In this document: positions 17,544-26,511 of the stretch, one piece after another | How the letters are laid out: the number at the start of each line of letters is the position of its first letter | Numbering within the stretch: position 1 is the first letter of the stretch | Source of the DNA: an uncultured Pelagibacteraceae bacterium | GTDB taxonomy: Bacteria; Pseudomonadota; Alphaproteobacteria; Pelagibacterales; Pelagibacteraceae | Length of the DNA: 61,645 bases | Reading direction: 5' to 3' | Assembly: GCA_902629215.1 (NCBI GenBank) | Contig: CACOQC010000003.1 | Location: 1-61,645, forward strand | Position numbers and translations under genes: made by a program | Notes under the pieces: model-generated | What the model was told of the DNA's origin: nothing | What the model saw: only the letters and a program-made list of their open reading frames with translations | Databases searched by the model: none

Positions 17544-18962
17544 CTAAATTTTGTGAAAGTTATCAACTCCTACAGTATAGTTTGTTCCTGCCAAAGGAAC
17601 TTTTGCTAAAGCTGATGCTTCAGAAGTTAACGCCGCTAAATCCTCAGGTTCTAGAGAATGAATATTTGTTTTACCACAAGCTCTAGCAAGCAATTGAGCT
17701 TCAAGTGTCATTGAATGAAGATAATTATATACTCTTAACGCTGCATCATCAGGATTTAATCTAGCTCTTAGTTTAGGATCTTGTGTTGCAACACCCACTG
17801 GACATCTTCCAGTATGGCAATGATAACATTCACCAGCTTTTACTCCCATTTCTTTTTCAAAATTTGCCTCTGGTATATCTTTATTACAATTAAGTGCGAT
17901 CATAGATCCAGTACCTATTGCAATTGCATCAGCACCTAAGGCTAAAGCTTTTGCCATATCAGCACCATCTCTTACACCACCAGCATAAATCAAAGTTACT
18001 TTTCCAGTTTTACCAACATCATCTAATGCTCTTCTAGCTTCTCTTATTGCTGCAATACCTGGAATACCGGTGTTAGCTGCTGCAATATGTGGACCAGCTC
18101 CTGTTGATCCTTCCATACCATCGAGGTAAATTGAATCAGGATCACATTTTGCAGCCATACGAACATCATCATAAACTTTTGATGCACCTAATTTTAATTG
18201 AATTGGAACTTTATTTTTTGTTAATTGTCTTAACTCTTCAACTTTTAAAGCTAAATCATCAGGACCTAACCAATCAGGATGTCTCGCAGGAGATCTTTGG
18301 TCAATACCTGATGGTAATGATCTCATCTCCGCTACTTGATCAGTTACTTTTTGACCCATTAAATGTCCACCCATTCCAACTTTTTGTCCTTGACCAATAA
18401 ATACTTCTATTCCATCTGCAAGTTGAGCATGATGTGGATTAAATCCATATCTTGATTGAATACATTGATAAAACCATTTTTCTGAATATCTTCTTTCATC
18501 AGGTATCATCCCACCTTCACCTGAACATGTTGCACTACCAGCCATTGTAGCTCCTCTTGCAAGAGCAGTTTTAGCTTCATATGACAATGCACCAAAACTC
18601 ATACCTGTGATATAAACTGGAATGTCTAACTCAATTGGGTTTTCACATCTTGGACCAATTACAGTCTTTGTTTCGCATTTTTCTCTATAACCTTCAATTA
18701 CAAATCTTGTAAGAGTACCCGGTAAGAAAACTAAATCATCAAAAGTAGGAATTTTTTTCATTAATGCCATTCCACGCATTCGGTATCTTCCTAATTGAGA
18801 TTTTATATGAATATCATCTATTACTTCAGGAGTAAAAATTGCATTATGACCAAGTAAACTTTTATTTCTTGATCCATTACTGCTCAAGTGTACATCAGCT
18901 TTTCCACCAACATTCCCGTTAGTTTTTAGTTTGCCGTTTTTTTTCTTTTTTTTCTTTGGCAT
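17544..18962 (-). CDS. mgsC: N-methylglutamate synthase large subunit (glutamate synthase FMN domain)
   Basis: Homologue of the FMN/iron-sulfur synthase domain of glutamate synthase, split into its own 472 aa polypeptide as in MgsC/GlxD. The FMN-barrel region includes TGMSFGALSYEAK near 119-131, KLGASKVYDD near 257 and YAGGVRDGADMAKALALGADA near 326, cited here by its start YAGGVRDGADM. The 3Fe-4S cysteines are Cys379, Cys382 and Cys387 in CYHCHTGRCPVGVATQ. The first 20 residues are unusually lysine-rich (MPKKKKKKNGKLK). With MgsA and MgsB it would make N-methylglutamate from gamma-glutamylmethylamide. Glutamate synthase-like activity is the alternative. It overlaps mgsB by 1 bp. Confidence 0.82.
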   Translation of the reverse strand: MPKKKKKKNGKLKTNGNVGGKADVHLSSNGSRNKSLLGHNAIFTPEVIDDIHIKSQLGRYRMRGMALMKKIPTFDDLVFLPGTLTRFVIEGYREKCETKTVIGPRCENPIELDIPVYITGMSFGALSYEAKTALARGATMAGSATCSGEGGMIPDERRYSEKWFYQCIQSRYGFNPHHAQLADGIEVFIGQGQKVGMGGHLMGQKVTDQVAEMRSLPSGIDQRSPARHPDWLGPDDLALKVEELRQLTKNKVPIQLKLGASKVYDDVRMAAKCDPDSIYLDGMEGSTGAGPHIAAANTGIPGIAAIREARRALDDVGKTGKVTLIYAGGVRDGADMAKALALGADAIAIGTGSMIALNCNKDIPEANFEKEMGVKAGECYHCHTGRCPVGVATQDPKLRARLNPDDAALRVYNYLHSMTLEAQLLARACGKTNIHSLEPEDLAALTSEASALAKVPLAGTNYTVGVDNFHKI

Positions 18963-19816
18963 TAAATCGCTCCTTTTTTCTCAGTAGGTTCTAAGTTATC
19001 GTAGTTCCATAATTTTTTACCAGCTACAATTTTTTTCATTTTGCTTACATCAAAATTTTCACCGATTTCAGCAACCTTTAGTTTTCTTTTTAGCCAATCT
19101 TGATCACTTTTAGTTAATTCGGCGTCAACTGCATCACTACCATATGAACCAATTTCTCCACCTACGAAAATTGTCCCATCATACATTGAGTCTCCTAAAT
19201 TTATCCCTACATCACCCAAGATAATGATCCTTCCTCTTTGCATCATAAAACCTGTGAAAGCACCAGCATCTCCACCAATAATTATTGTTCCACCCTTCAT
19301 ATCGATACCAGTTCTAGCACCAACGCTACCTTTACATATTAAATCTCCACCTCTAATGGCTGCTCCAAAACAAGATCCAGCATTTTTTTCAATGACTACT
19401 TTACCAGCCATTAAATTTTCAGCACAAGACCAACCAACTCTTCCATTGATTCGTACTATAGGACCATCGCATGAACCTATTCCAAAGTAACCTAAACTAC
19501 CCTCAAAAATTAAGTTTAGTTTATTTAAGATACCAACACCTATACTATGTTTCCCTTGAGGATTTTTAATAACTATGGTTCCATAACCTTGGCTCATTAA
19601 ATTATCTATTTCTTTATTTGCGTCCGCAGCAGTCATATCTTTAACGTCAAGATCTGTTCTTTTATTAAAATCTACATCGTAAGTTCCAAAATAATAAAAA
19701 TTTTCTGCCTCATCAGGATTAAAAAACTTTTGCTGTGTTCTTCCTGTTAAAACTTCAGTATGCATACCCATAGCTTGGGCTTTAGTTTTTTTTGTAACGT
19801 TTTTTAAATTTGCCAT
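18962..19816 (-). CDS. mgsB: N-methylglutamate synthase subunit with GXGXG beta-helix domain
   Basis: This 284 aa protein corresponds to the C-terminal GXGXG domain of glutamate synthase, expressed separately as in MgsB/GlxC. The right-handed beta-helix repeats are evident as recurring glycine blocks: GSLGYFGIGSCDGP, GRVGWSCAENLM, GSCFGAAIRGGDL, GGTIIIGGDAGAFTG and GRIIILGDVGINLGDS. It overlaps mgsA by 13 bp and mgsC by 1 bp, consistent with a stoichiometric three-subunit enzyme. The domain is thought to be structural, positioning the ammonia or amine channel. Confidence 0.82.
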   Translation of the reverse strand: MANLKNVTKKTKAQAMGMHTEVLTGRTQQKFFNPDEAENFYYFGTYDVDFNKRTDLDVKDMTAADANKEIDNLMSQGYGTIVIKNPQGKHSIGVGILNKLNLIFEGSLGYFGIGSCDGPIVRINGRVGWSCAENLMAGKVVIEKNAGSCFGAAIRGGDLICKGSVGARTGIDMKGGTIIIGGDAGAFTGFMMQRGRIIILGDVGINLGDSMYDGTIFVGGEIGSYGSDAVDAELTKSDQDWLKRKLKVAEIGENFDVSKMKKIVAGKKLWNYDNLEPTEKKGAI

Positions 19817-20748
19817 ACTTTTACCTCTCCATCAAACGGATCATAAGTATCAATTTCTTGAGGCAATATTGATCTTATTGCTATTTCCTCTGAACCCATT
19901 GCCACTAAATCATCTGACTCATATAAAACTAAAGGTTTTGCAGCCATAGTATCTTTTGCCATACCTAAAGAGTCTTTAGTTGCTACGAAATAAGTAAATA
20001 CACCGTCTAGACCAGTAAGAGATTCTTTCATACCCTCTTCTAATGAAGCTCCATCTCTCATTTTTTCTGCCAAATAAACAGCAATGAGCTCTGAGTCACA
20101 CTCAGACATAAACCTCATTCCTTTATTTTCTAAGGCTCTTCTATTATTCCAATAATTAGTTAATTGACCATTATGAACTACTGATACATCACTAAATGGG
20201 TAGCCCCAAAAAGGGTGAGCTGATTTAATATCTACTCCTGATTCAGTAGCCATCCTTGCGTGACCAATCGCATGAGTGCCAATAAGTTTATCTAAATTAT
20301 ATCTATCACAAACCATTTTAGCATTTCCAAGATCTTTTATTACTTCTAATGATTTTCCCATAGAAAGAATTTCAACGCCAGGGATACTTTCTATTTTTTG
20401 CGAAAATTCTAACAAATCTTTTTTATTATATTCAATTTCATATCTTAATGAGTAAGGAAGAATTCTATCTTCTTTAATAATTTTTGCCCCCATTTCTAAA
20501 AGGTAACTATCTACAATTTTTTTTCTTTCATCATAAACTGATACATCTTCAGCAACTGACGTACTACCTTCACCAACATTTTCACCAACTTTAAATCTCA
20601 TGATGAAGTTTTTTCCATCAGTATCCCCATACAAAGCATAACCTGTAGAGTCTTCACCTCTATGCTTCAAGGCTTGTAACATGCCTTGTAATTCATGGCC
20701 AACTTTTGATGATTTTCCTCTATGAATTAATCCTGCTATTCCGCACAT
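19804..20748 (-). CDS. mgsA: N-methylglutamate synthase glutaminase-type subunit (class II amidotransferase)
   Basis: N-terminal-nucleophile amidotransferase of 314 aa. It begins MCGIAGLIHRG, so Cys2 becomes the catalytic N-terminal cysteine after Met removal. Other class II GATase blocks are ALKHRGEDSTGYALY, THAIGHARMATESGV and SVVHNGQLTNYWNNR, plus ECDSELIAVYLAEKM. In the N-methylglutamate pathway this subunit would release methylamine from gamma-glutamylmethylamide for use by MgsC. GlxB of rhizobia has the same design, so a glutamine-dependent role remains possible. It starts 27 bp after the second glutamine-synthetase-family gene. Confidence 0.83.
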   Translation of the reverse strand: MCGIAGLIHRGKSSKVGHELQGMLQALKHRGEDSTGYALYGDTDGKNFIMRFKVGENVGEGSTSVAEDVSVYDERKKIVDSYLLEMGAKIIKEDRILPYSLRYEIEYNKKDLLEFSQKIESIPGVEILSMGKSLEVIKDLGNAKMVCDRYNLDKLIGTHAIGHARMATESGVDIKSAHPFWGYPFSDVSVVHNGQLTNYWNNRRALENKGMRFMSECDSELIAVYLAEKMRDGASLEEGMKESLTGLDGVFTYFVATKDSLGMAKDTMAAKPLVLYESDDLVAMGSEEIAIRSILPQEIDTYDPFDGEVKVWQI

Positions 20749-20775
20749 ATTATCCTATCCTCTCCCAAATATTTT

Positions 20776-22245
20776 TTATGGTAAACAATCTAGATATGTA
20801 TCTAAATCCCATTGAGTTGTTGCACCTAAAAATCTTTCCCACTCATCATTTTTATACCAGTGAAAAACTTTATACATCTCATCAGGCATTGCAGATTTAA
20901 TAACTTCATCCTCTGACAATCTCTCTAAAGCTTCACCTAAACTTAAAGGAAGTTTTTTAACATCTTTACCTGCTTTTTGAGCTTCATAAATATTTCTAGA
21001 CTCAGGATCTGCTGGTTTCATTTTATTACTTATTCCATGGTCACAAGCTTTTAATAAAGCTGCACCTAATAAATAAGGATTATGCATAGAGTCTACTGAT
21101 CTATATTCAAATCTTCCAGGAGCAGAAACCCTTAATCCACAAGTTCTATTTTGATAACCCCAGTCAGCGTAAACAGGTGCCCAAAAACCTTGATCCCATA
21201 ATCTTCTGTAAGAATTTACAGTAGAAGAACCTAAAGCTGTTAGAGCTGGCAAGTGTTCCATGATACCAGCAATTGATTGTAAACCAATCTTACCTGGTAA
21301 CTGCATATCTTTTGTATCAGGCATAAAAGTATTTGTTCCACCTTCAACATAACCAAATACTTCTTCAACAGCTGGTAAAGTTTTATGTCCAAGTTTGTTA
21401 GTTTTTACTTTTCCACCTTTCCATAAAGACATATTAGTATGACAACCACTCGCTGACACACCCATAAAAGGTTTTGTCATAAAACATGCAATTAAACCAT
21501 GTTCTCTTGCAACTTGTGCACAAATTTGTCTATAAGTTGATAATCTATCAGCATTTCTTAAAACATTATCATAAGTCCAGTTTAACTCTAGTTGACCTGG
21601 AGCATCTTCATGGTCACCTTGAATCATATCTAAACCCATAGCTTTTGAATACTCAATTACCTTCATAAAAACAGGTCTTAAAGATTCAAATTGATCAATG
21701 TGATAACAGAATGGTTTAGAAAAACCTTTTCCAGTAGGTGTTCCATCTTCGTTTTTTGTAAGCCACATCATTTCAGGCTCTGTTCCAACTCTTAATTCAA
21801 GTCCATGTTTTTTTTCAAATTCTTCCATGAAAATTCTTAAATTACCTCTACAGTCAGAAGTTAAATGTCCACCTGGATTTTGTCTTTCTTCTCTATTTCT
21901 AAAACACGTTACAAATACTCTTCCGACTCTTTTATCCCAAGGTAGTTGGCAAAAAGTTTCAGGATCAGGAATACCAACTAGCTCCATAGCTTCTGGACCG
22001 TACCCAATATAGTTGTTGTGACGATCTAAAAATAAGTTTGCTGTTGCTCCATAAACTAACTGAAAACCTTTTTCTGCAGTTCTTTCCCAGTGATCTGCTG
22101 GAATTCCTTTTCCAACAACTCTTCCTGTTACAGAAATAAATTGATAATAAATATAAGTTATTCCTAACTCATTAATTTTTTCACGAACTTTTTTAACTAA
22201 TTTGTCTCTACCTGGACGGTTAACATGTTTTTCTAGATCAGTCAT
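20776..22245 (-). CDS. Glutamine synthetase family ligase, GlnT-like (second paralogue)
   Basis: GS-fold gamma-glutamyl ligase of 489 aa. It retains GDHEDAPGQLELNW, FMTKPFMGVSASGCHTNMS, STVNSYRRLWDQG and APGRFEYRSVDSMHNPYL, covering metal, glutamate and ATP sites. It is longer and more divergent than the GmaS-type gene at 13790-15115, with an N-terminal segment YYQFISVTGRVVGKGIPADH. It is cotranscribed with mgsABC, so it feeds the same synthase complex and could be the true methylamine ligase or use another amine. The start has a strong AGGGGAAA ribosome binding site. Which of the two paralogues is GmaS needs biochemistry. Confidence 0.8.
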   Translation of the reverse strand: MTDLEKHVNRPGRDKLVKKVREKINELGITYIYYQFISVTGRVVGKGIPADHWERTAEKGFQLVYGATANLFLDRHNNYIGYGPEAMELVGIPDPETFCQLPWDKRVGRVFVTCFRNREERQNPGGHLTSDCRGNLRIFMEEFEKKHGLELRVGTEPEMMWLTKNEDGTPTGKGFSKPFCYHIDQFESLRPVFMKVIEYSKAMGLDMIQGDHEDAPGQLELNWTYDNVLRNADRLSTYRQICAQVAREHGLIACFMTKPFMGVSASGCHTNMSLWKGGKVKTNKLGHKTLPAVEEVFGYVEGGTNTFMPDTKDMQLPGKIGLQSIAGIMEHLPALTALGSSTVNSYRRLWDQGFWAPVYADWGYQNRTCGLRVSAPGRFEYRSVDSMHNPYLLGAALLKACDHGISNKMKPADPESRNIYEAQKAGKDVKKLPLSLGEALERLSEDEVIKSAMPDEMYKVFHWYKNDEWERFLGATTQWDLDTYLDCLP

Positions 22246-22313
22246 TTTCCCCTCAATGAATTATAATTTATTCAAACGTAGCTGAAAAATTTATTAGTGT
22301 CTAGGCTTGAAGT

Positions 22314-23639
22314 TTAACTCCAAGGAAACGGACTGTTCGAAGTAGGGTGCAGCTCACCCTTCTCGTAACGGTTGAATCTAAACGGTTTTAATAAATCACT
22401 TTCAGTACCAAGAATTTCCTTTGCTACAAGTTCACCAACACCAATCATTTTATAACCATGATTTGCGTCTGCAATCATATATACATTTTCGAAAAATCTA
22501 TCAAAGATAGGAAATGAGTCAGGTGTCATACATCCAAGTCCGCCTGATGGACCTTTTCTATATAAATCAGATTTTCCTTCAAACCTTTTTTGGCAATGAG
22601 CTAATGCTGAACACCACATTTCACTAAATGCATCCGTAGTTTGATATTCTGGTGACTCTACTCCATAAGGATCAACATTTACTTCATCGAAGTGTTTTTT
22701 AACAATGTAAGGAGAAGTTCCACCTTGAACACCTAAACCTTCTATGTCAGGTTTATAATAAATTCCCCAAATTTTATCTGTAATTAATTTTTTTGTTTTA
22801 TCAGAATATAATGGAGCTGTAGAATCAACGTGAACTACAGGAGGTTGTTTTCCATCATTTGTTTTTAAAAAATCTGGTTCTACACCAATAACACCTTCTT
22901 GCAGCATCCAATAAGTCCACATATCAGTAACGTGCATTTTACCATCTTTGCCTTTAATATTTGCAGTTTTAGGTAACTCCAACATATTCCAGAAATCTCT
23001 TGCCCATGGTCCTGCTCCAATTACCACTTGTTCACAGTCAATTGTACCTTTGTCTGTTTCAACACCTGTTACCGCCTTACTGTTACTTCCTCTTTTAAAA
23101 CCTGTAACTTTTACACCTTTCAGAACTTGAACGCCATTAGATGTAGATTTGTTTTCAAGCGCTTTAATTGAATCTTTATTAAAAGCATATCCACCTTTTT
23201 TTTCATGAAGAATTGATGTAATTCCTTGTGCTTGCCAATCATCAAAAATACCTTTCATATATTTAGTGCAATCTTTTTCACCTTCAATAAATGTAGACTC
23301 ATATCCAATCGCTTTTTGTTGTTTATAAATACTAGCAACATCTTCATGCATTACCTCAGGCGAAATTTGTAAATAACCTACTGGATTGTACTTAAATGCT
23401 TTTGGGTCACTTTCCCAAACAGAAACTGAATGAGCCATTAATTCTCTCATTGCTGGTTGGAAGTAATTATTTCTCACTACACCACAAGCTATTCCACTTG
23501 CACCAGCAGCAGTATCTTTTTTTTCTAAAACTACGATGTCACCTGGATTTTTATAAGTTTCTGATAATTTCCAAGCAGTACTTAATCCGTGAATACCTCC
23601 ACCGATTATGACTACTTTTGCTTTTGTCGGTAATGACAT
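22314..23639 (-). CDS. FAD-dependent amine oxidoreductase (DAO/SoxB-like)
   Basis: D-amino-acid-oxidase-fold flavoprotein of 441 aa. The FAD dinucleotide motif GGGIHGLSTAW is at residues 13-23, followed by VVLEKKDTAAGASGIACG. The C-terminal block DANHGYKMIGVGELVAKEI matches sarcosine oxidase/NMG dehydrogenase beta-type subunits. It stands alone, without delta, alpha or gamma partners, at the head of the GS-mgsABC genes. Plausible substrates are N-methylglutamate, dimethylamine or another secondary amine. The SAR11 pathway needs both an N-methylglutamate dehydrogenase and a dimethylamine-oxidising enzyme. Substrate unknown. Confidence 0.85.
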   Translation of the reverse strand: MSLPTKAKVVIIGGGIHGLSTAWKLSETYKNPGDIVVLEKKDTAAGASGIACGVVRNNYFQPAMRELMAHSVSVWESDPKAFKYNPVGYLQISPEVMHEDVASIYKQQKAIGYESTFIEGEKDCTKYMKGIFDDWQAQGITSILHEKKGGYAFNKDSIKALENKSTSNGVQVLKGVKVTGFKRGSNSKAVTGVETDKGTIDCEQVVIGAGPWARDFWNMLELPKTANIKGKDGKMHVTDMWTYWMLQEGVIGVEPDFLKTNDGKQPPVVHVDSTAPLYSDKTKKLITDKIWGIYYKPDIEGLGVQGGTSPYIVKKHFDEVNVDPYGVESPEYQTTDAFSEMWCSALAHCQKRFEGKSDLYRKGPSGGLGCMTPDSFPIFDRFFENVYMIADANHGYKMIGVGELVAKEILGTESDLLKPFRFNRYEKGELHPTSNSPFPWS

Positions 23640-23700
23640 AAACCCATCTTTATTTTTCGTGCGACGTAAATATATAATTTTTTATATATATAAAATATAT

Positions 23701-23716
23701 AAGTAATTAGTTACTT
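23701..23716. promoter_or_regulatory. 16-bp dyad between the MarR-like gene and the FAD oxidoreductase
   Basis: AAGTAA-TTAG-TTACTT is a perfect 6-bp inverted repeat around a 4-bp centre. It lies 62 bp upstream of the FAD oxidoreductase ATG and 6 bp after the stop of the MarR-like gene, next to a TATATA-rich stretch that could hold a promoter. MarR-type regulators bind dyads of about this size. AT-richness makes chance palindromes common. Confidence 0.3.
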
Positions 23717-23721
23717 ATTTT

Positions 23722-24072
23722 TTAAAAGCTTAAATTCTTTAGTGTTTCTAGGTATTGATTGAATTCTTGGATAAATGCCTCGCTAGGTTTGATGTGTTTT
23801 TTTCTTTGATCACCAGAAGTTTTTTCTAGGAAAAAAAAACCTTTTTCGCATGCTTCATTTATCATTAAAGCTGACTTTGGTCTTGAAGTTTTAAATAGCT
23901 TTGTTTTCAATTCCTCAACTGTGAGGTTTTCATTATATTTAAAAGCATGCATTACTAGAAGCATCATATGATAATGAGAAGGTGATTTTCTAAAAAAATA
24001 GTTACTAGATGTATGAGAAAGTTTCATTTGATCTTCCCAAAACTCTAGTAAATCTTTTGTTGTTTTTGCCAT
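23722..24072 (-). CDS. Small MarR-like winged-helix protein
   Basis: A 116 aa protein whose layout suggests a compact winged-helix DNA-binding domain. Helices near SHYHMMLLVMHAFKYNENLTVEELKTKL are followed by a putative recognition helix around SRPKSALMINEACEKGFFFLEK and a basic wing (SGDQRKKHIKPS), the D-x-R-x3 wing pattern seen in MarR proteins. Its start codon shares one base with the tdm stop, so the two are translationally coupled. Location suggests control of tdm, the mgs genes or the FAD oxidoreductase (inference). Too short and divergent for certain family placement. Confidence 0.7.
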   Translation of the reverse strand: MAKTTKDLLEFWEDQMKLSHTSSNYFFRKSPSHYHMMLLVMHAFKYNENLTVEELKTKLFKTSRPKSALMINEACEKGFFFLEKTSGDQRKKHIKPSEAFIQEFNQYLETLKNLSF

Positions 24073-26411
24073 TAAGATCTTACTCTAGTCTTTTTTGGGT
24101 CAAAATGTGGAAACGCAACAACTTTAGCAGAAATTCTTTTTTGATGACCATCAATCTTTCCAACCTCAACTTCTGTTCCAGGTTCGGAGTATTGATTATC
24201 TATTCTACACAAAGCTATATTCTTATTTAGTGTAGTTGATAAACAACCACTTGTAATAATACCAACCTGAGATCTTCCAACATGAACGCAATCACCATGA
24301 CCAGCATGTTCTTTCCCAATAAGTTCTAAACCGACAAGTTTTTTTTGTGGATTTGCTTTTCTTTCTTTTAAAATTTCTTTTCCTATAAAATCTTCCTCTT
24401 TTGTTTTAAGCGGAACTGCAAAACCGATCCCAGCCTCAAAAGGATCTTGTTGACCATCAAATTCATTCCCAAATAAAATTAATCCCGCTTCAATTCTTAA
24501 TTTATCAAGAGCTGCAAATCCCGCAGGAATTAAACCATGATCTTTTCCAGCATCCATAAGTTTATCCCACACCTCAGGTGCATGTTTTGGATGACACCAA
24601 ACTTCATAGCCGAGCTCACCTGTATAACCTGTTCTTGAAACTATCAGTGGAATACCTTGAAGTTCTTCAACTCTACAAATTGTAAATCTAAACCATTCTA
24701 ACTCATCTATTGATGGTTGAGTAGGAGGAGTAAAAATTAATTTTTTTAGGATTTCCCTACTTTTAGGTCCTTGAATAGAAACATTACTAATTTGATCTGT
24801 AGAATTTTTTATATTTACTTTGAAATTTTTTTTCTTAGCTATTTCTTTTAACCATTCACCTGCATATTCATCACCACAAATCCATCTAAAACCAGTTTCA
24901 CTTAATCTTAATAATGTACCATCATCAAACATCATTCCATTTTCATAACACATTGCAGAATAGACAACTTGGCCAACAGAGAGTTTTTTAATATTTCTTG
25001 TTAGTGTGTAATTCATTAACTCTTCAGCATCAGGTCCAATAACTTCAAATTTTCTTAAAGATGATAAATCAATTAGTACTGCTTTTTCTCTGCAAGCATT
25101 ATATTCTTCGACTACTCCATGTTTAGTGTAATCATTTGGCAGCCAAAATCCTCTTGCATCAATAAAGTTTCTAGTTAATTTTGAAGTTTTTTCATAAAAA
25201 CCGGAATTTCTTGTGAGTTTTTTTTCAGAGTCAGTTTTCATTCTAAAAGCAAATGATTTTGAAAATTCTTTATTTTTATCATAAGTTCTAACAAAAATAT
25301 CTGTAGGATTCCATGAATTACATGCATCAATATCACTAGGACATGCAGTTGTTCCAATGGTTAAATCTTTTAGAGCTCTAAACATTACATAATCACCAGG
25401 CCTAGCGAAAGATTCATCAGAAATAACGGAATTTAATCCAGAAGCTGAAGTATTAAAGAACAAGTTAATAGCATGCCAACCTTTTTGTTTTTGGACACCA
25501 TATTTAGACATAGATTTTGTTAAATTATCTGAGCAATTTGTATGACCAAAATATCCTGCATCTTCGTAATATTTAGATGTACAAGCAAGATTAAATGTAT
25601 CATGTTTACCAACAGTATCTCTAATTACTTCAACTAATGGTTCATGATCAGTGTCATAAAATTTTGAAAATAATCCAGGTCCAGGAAAGGTATTGCCCAT
25701 AAAAGTTCTTGTTGTTTGCCAATCAAGACCCTTTTCAATTTTTTTGTCTAGCTTTCTAGTATCAAATGCTACAAAGTCGGAACATTGTCTGCCCGCTGGG
25801 CTAATAACCTGAATATAATCACCTTCTTTTACTTGGAAAGAAATTGCAGTTTCTCTGTCAATATTCTTTTCGTAATTAGGTTCATAAACTGGATCTGGTA
25901 TTATTGATAATTCTTTATCATTAACAATTTTTGCTCTTTTTATAAATATTGTTAAATCACTCGAGGGATTTTGTTCACTTACCAGCATATCATTTTGTGG
26001 TGCTGAAAAAATTACATAGCATTTATCTTTAGATTTAATTTTAATTTTTTCACCACTAGGTGTTTCATCATCAAATAAAATAGATGATTTAGATTTATCT
26101 ATATCTAAATTTCTTTTTTTTAATTGTAGATTTGTGATTAAAGAACTTTCATCTTTTCTTTTAAGTATTTCCTTAATAAAATTGATTTTACCATTTTCTT
26201 TTTGATTTAGAATTCCAAGTTCAGATTTTCCATTTTTATCAAAACAAATTATTTCACAAATTTGATTTCCTTCATCATTTATAATTTCAATTTCATCATC
26301 AGGAAAAATTTGTAAACCAGTAAGACCACCAGCATTTACAACATGCCTTTCAACTCCAGGTGGTAGTACATTTAGTCCTGGCTCTTTAATATCTAAAGTA
26401 GTTTGCGACAT
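24072..26411 (-). CDS. tdm: Trimethylamine N-oxide demethylase
   Basis: Tdm splits TMAO into dimethylamine and formaldehyde, with the formaldehyde captured on tetrahydrofolate. The 779 aa protein has the two-part Tdm architecture: a DUF1989-type domain (about residues 170-390) and a C-terminal GcvT-like THF-binding domain (about 405-779). Cys277, Cys293 and Cys357 in LACTSK, HTNCSD and TTACPSD have spacings of 16 and 64 residues. That is the same spacing I recall for the zinc-binding cysteines of Methylocella Tdm. The GcvT part shows SRTGYTGELGYEVWCHP. It diverges from tmoX across 100 bp and overlaps the MarR-like gene by 1 bp. Confidence is high because of both architecture and context. Confidence 0.92.
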   Translation of the reverse strand: MSQTTLDIKEPGLNVLPPGVERHVVNAGGLTGLQIFPDDEIEIINDEGNQICEIICFDKNGKSELGILNQKENGKINFIKEILKRKDESSLITNLQLKKRNLDIDKSKSSILFDDETPSGEKIKIKSKDKCYVIFSAPQNDMLVSEQNPSSDLTIFIKRAKIVNDKELSIIPDPVYEPNYEKNIDRETAISFQVKEGDYIQVISPAGRQCSDFVAFDTRKLDKKIEKGLDWQTTRTFMGNTFPGPGLFSKFYDTDHEPLVEVIRDTVGKHDTFNLACTSKYYEDAGYFGHTNCSDNLTKSMSKYGVQKQKGWHAINLFFNTSASGLNSVISDESFARPGDYVMFRALKDLTIGTTACPSDIDACNSWNPTDIFVRTYDKNKEFSKSFAFRMKTDSEKKLTRNSGFYEKTSKLTRNFIDARGFWLPNDYTKHGVVEEYNACREKAVLIDLSSLRKFEVIGPDAEELMNYTLTRNIKKLSVGQVVYSAMCYENGMMFDDGTLLRLSETGFRWICGDEYAGEWLKEIAKKKNFKVNIKNSTDQISNVSIQGPKSREILKKLIFTPPTQPSIDELEWFRFTICRVEELQGIPLIVSRTGYTGELGYEVWCHPKHAPEVWDKLMDAGKDHGLIPAGFAALDKLRIEAGLILFGNEFDGQQDPFEAGIGFAVPLKTKEEDFIGKEILKERKANPQKKLVGLELIGKEHAGHGDCVHVGRSQVGIITSGCLSTTLNKNIALCRIDNQYSEPGTEVEVGKIDGHQKRISAKVVAFPHFDPKKTRVRS

Positions 26412-26451
26412 TTTTTATAATCTATTGTTATATTATATAAATATCTAGTGG

Positions 26452-26480
26452 TTGACTATCATTTTACTTAAGCACATACT
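26452..26480 (+). promoter_or_regulatory. Candidate sigma-70 promoter for tmoX
   Basis: TTGACT (26452-26457) is followed after 17 bp by CATACT (26475-26480), placing a transcription start about 25 bp before the tmoX ATG. A good AAAGGGG ribosome binding site lies at 26500-26506. A second TTGACA at 26482 is too close to the ATG to be a -35 for this gene. The 100-bp tdm/tmoX spacer must also hold the tdm promoter. I see no riboswitch-like fold in it. Confidence 0.45.
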
Positions 26481-26511
26481 ATTGACACTTAATATTAAGA
26501 AAGGGGAATAA

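Noticed and set aside
26412-26511. A riboswitch in the tdm/tmoX spacer
   Set aside because: The 100 bp have no conserved paired architecture that I recognise, and the leaders are too short after allowing for two promoters.
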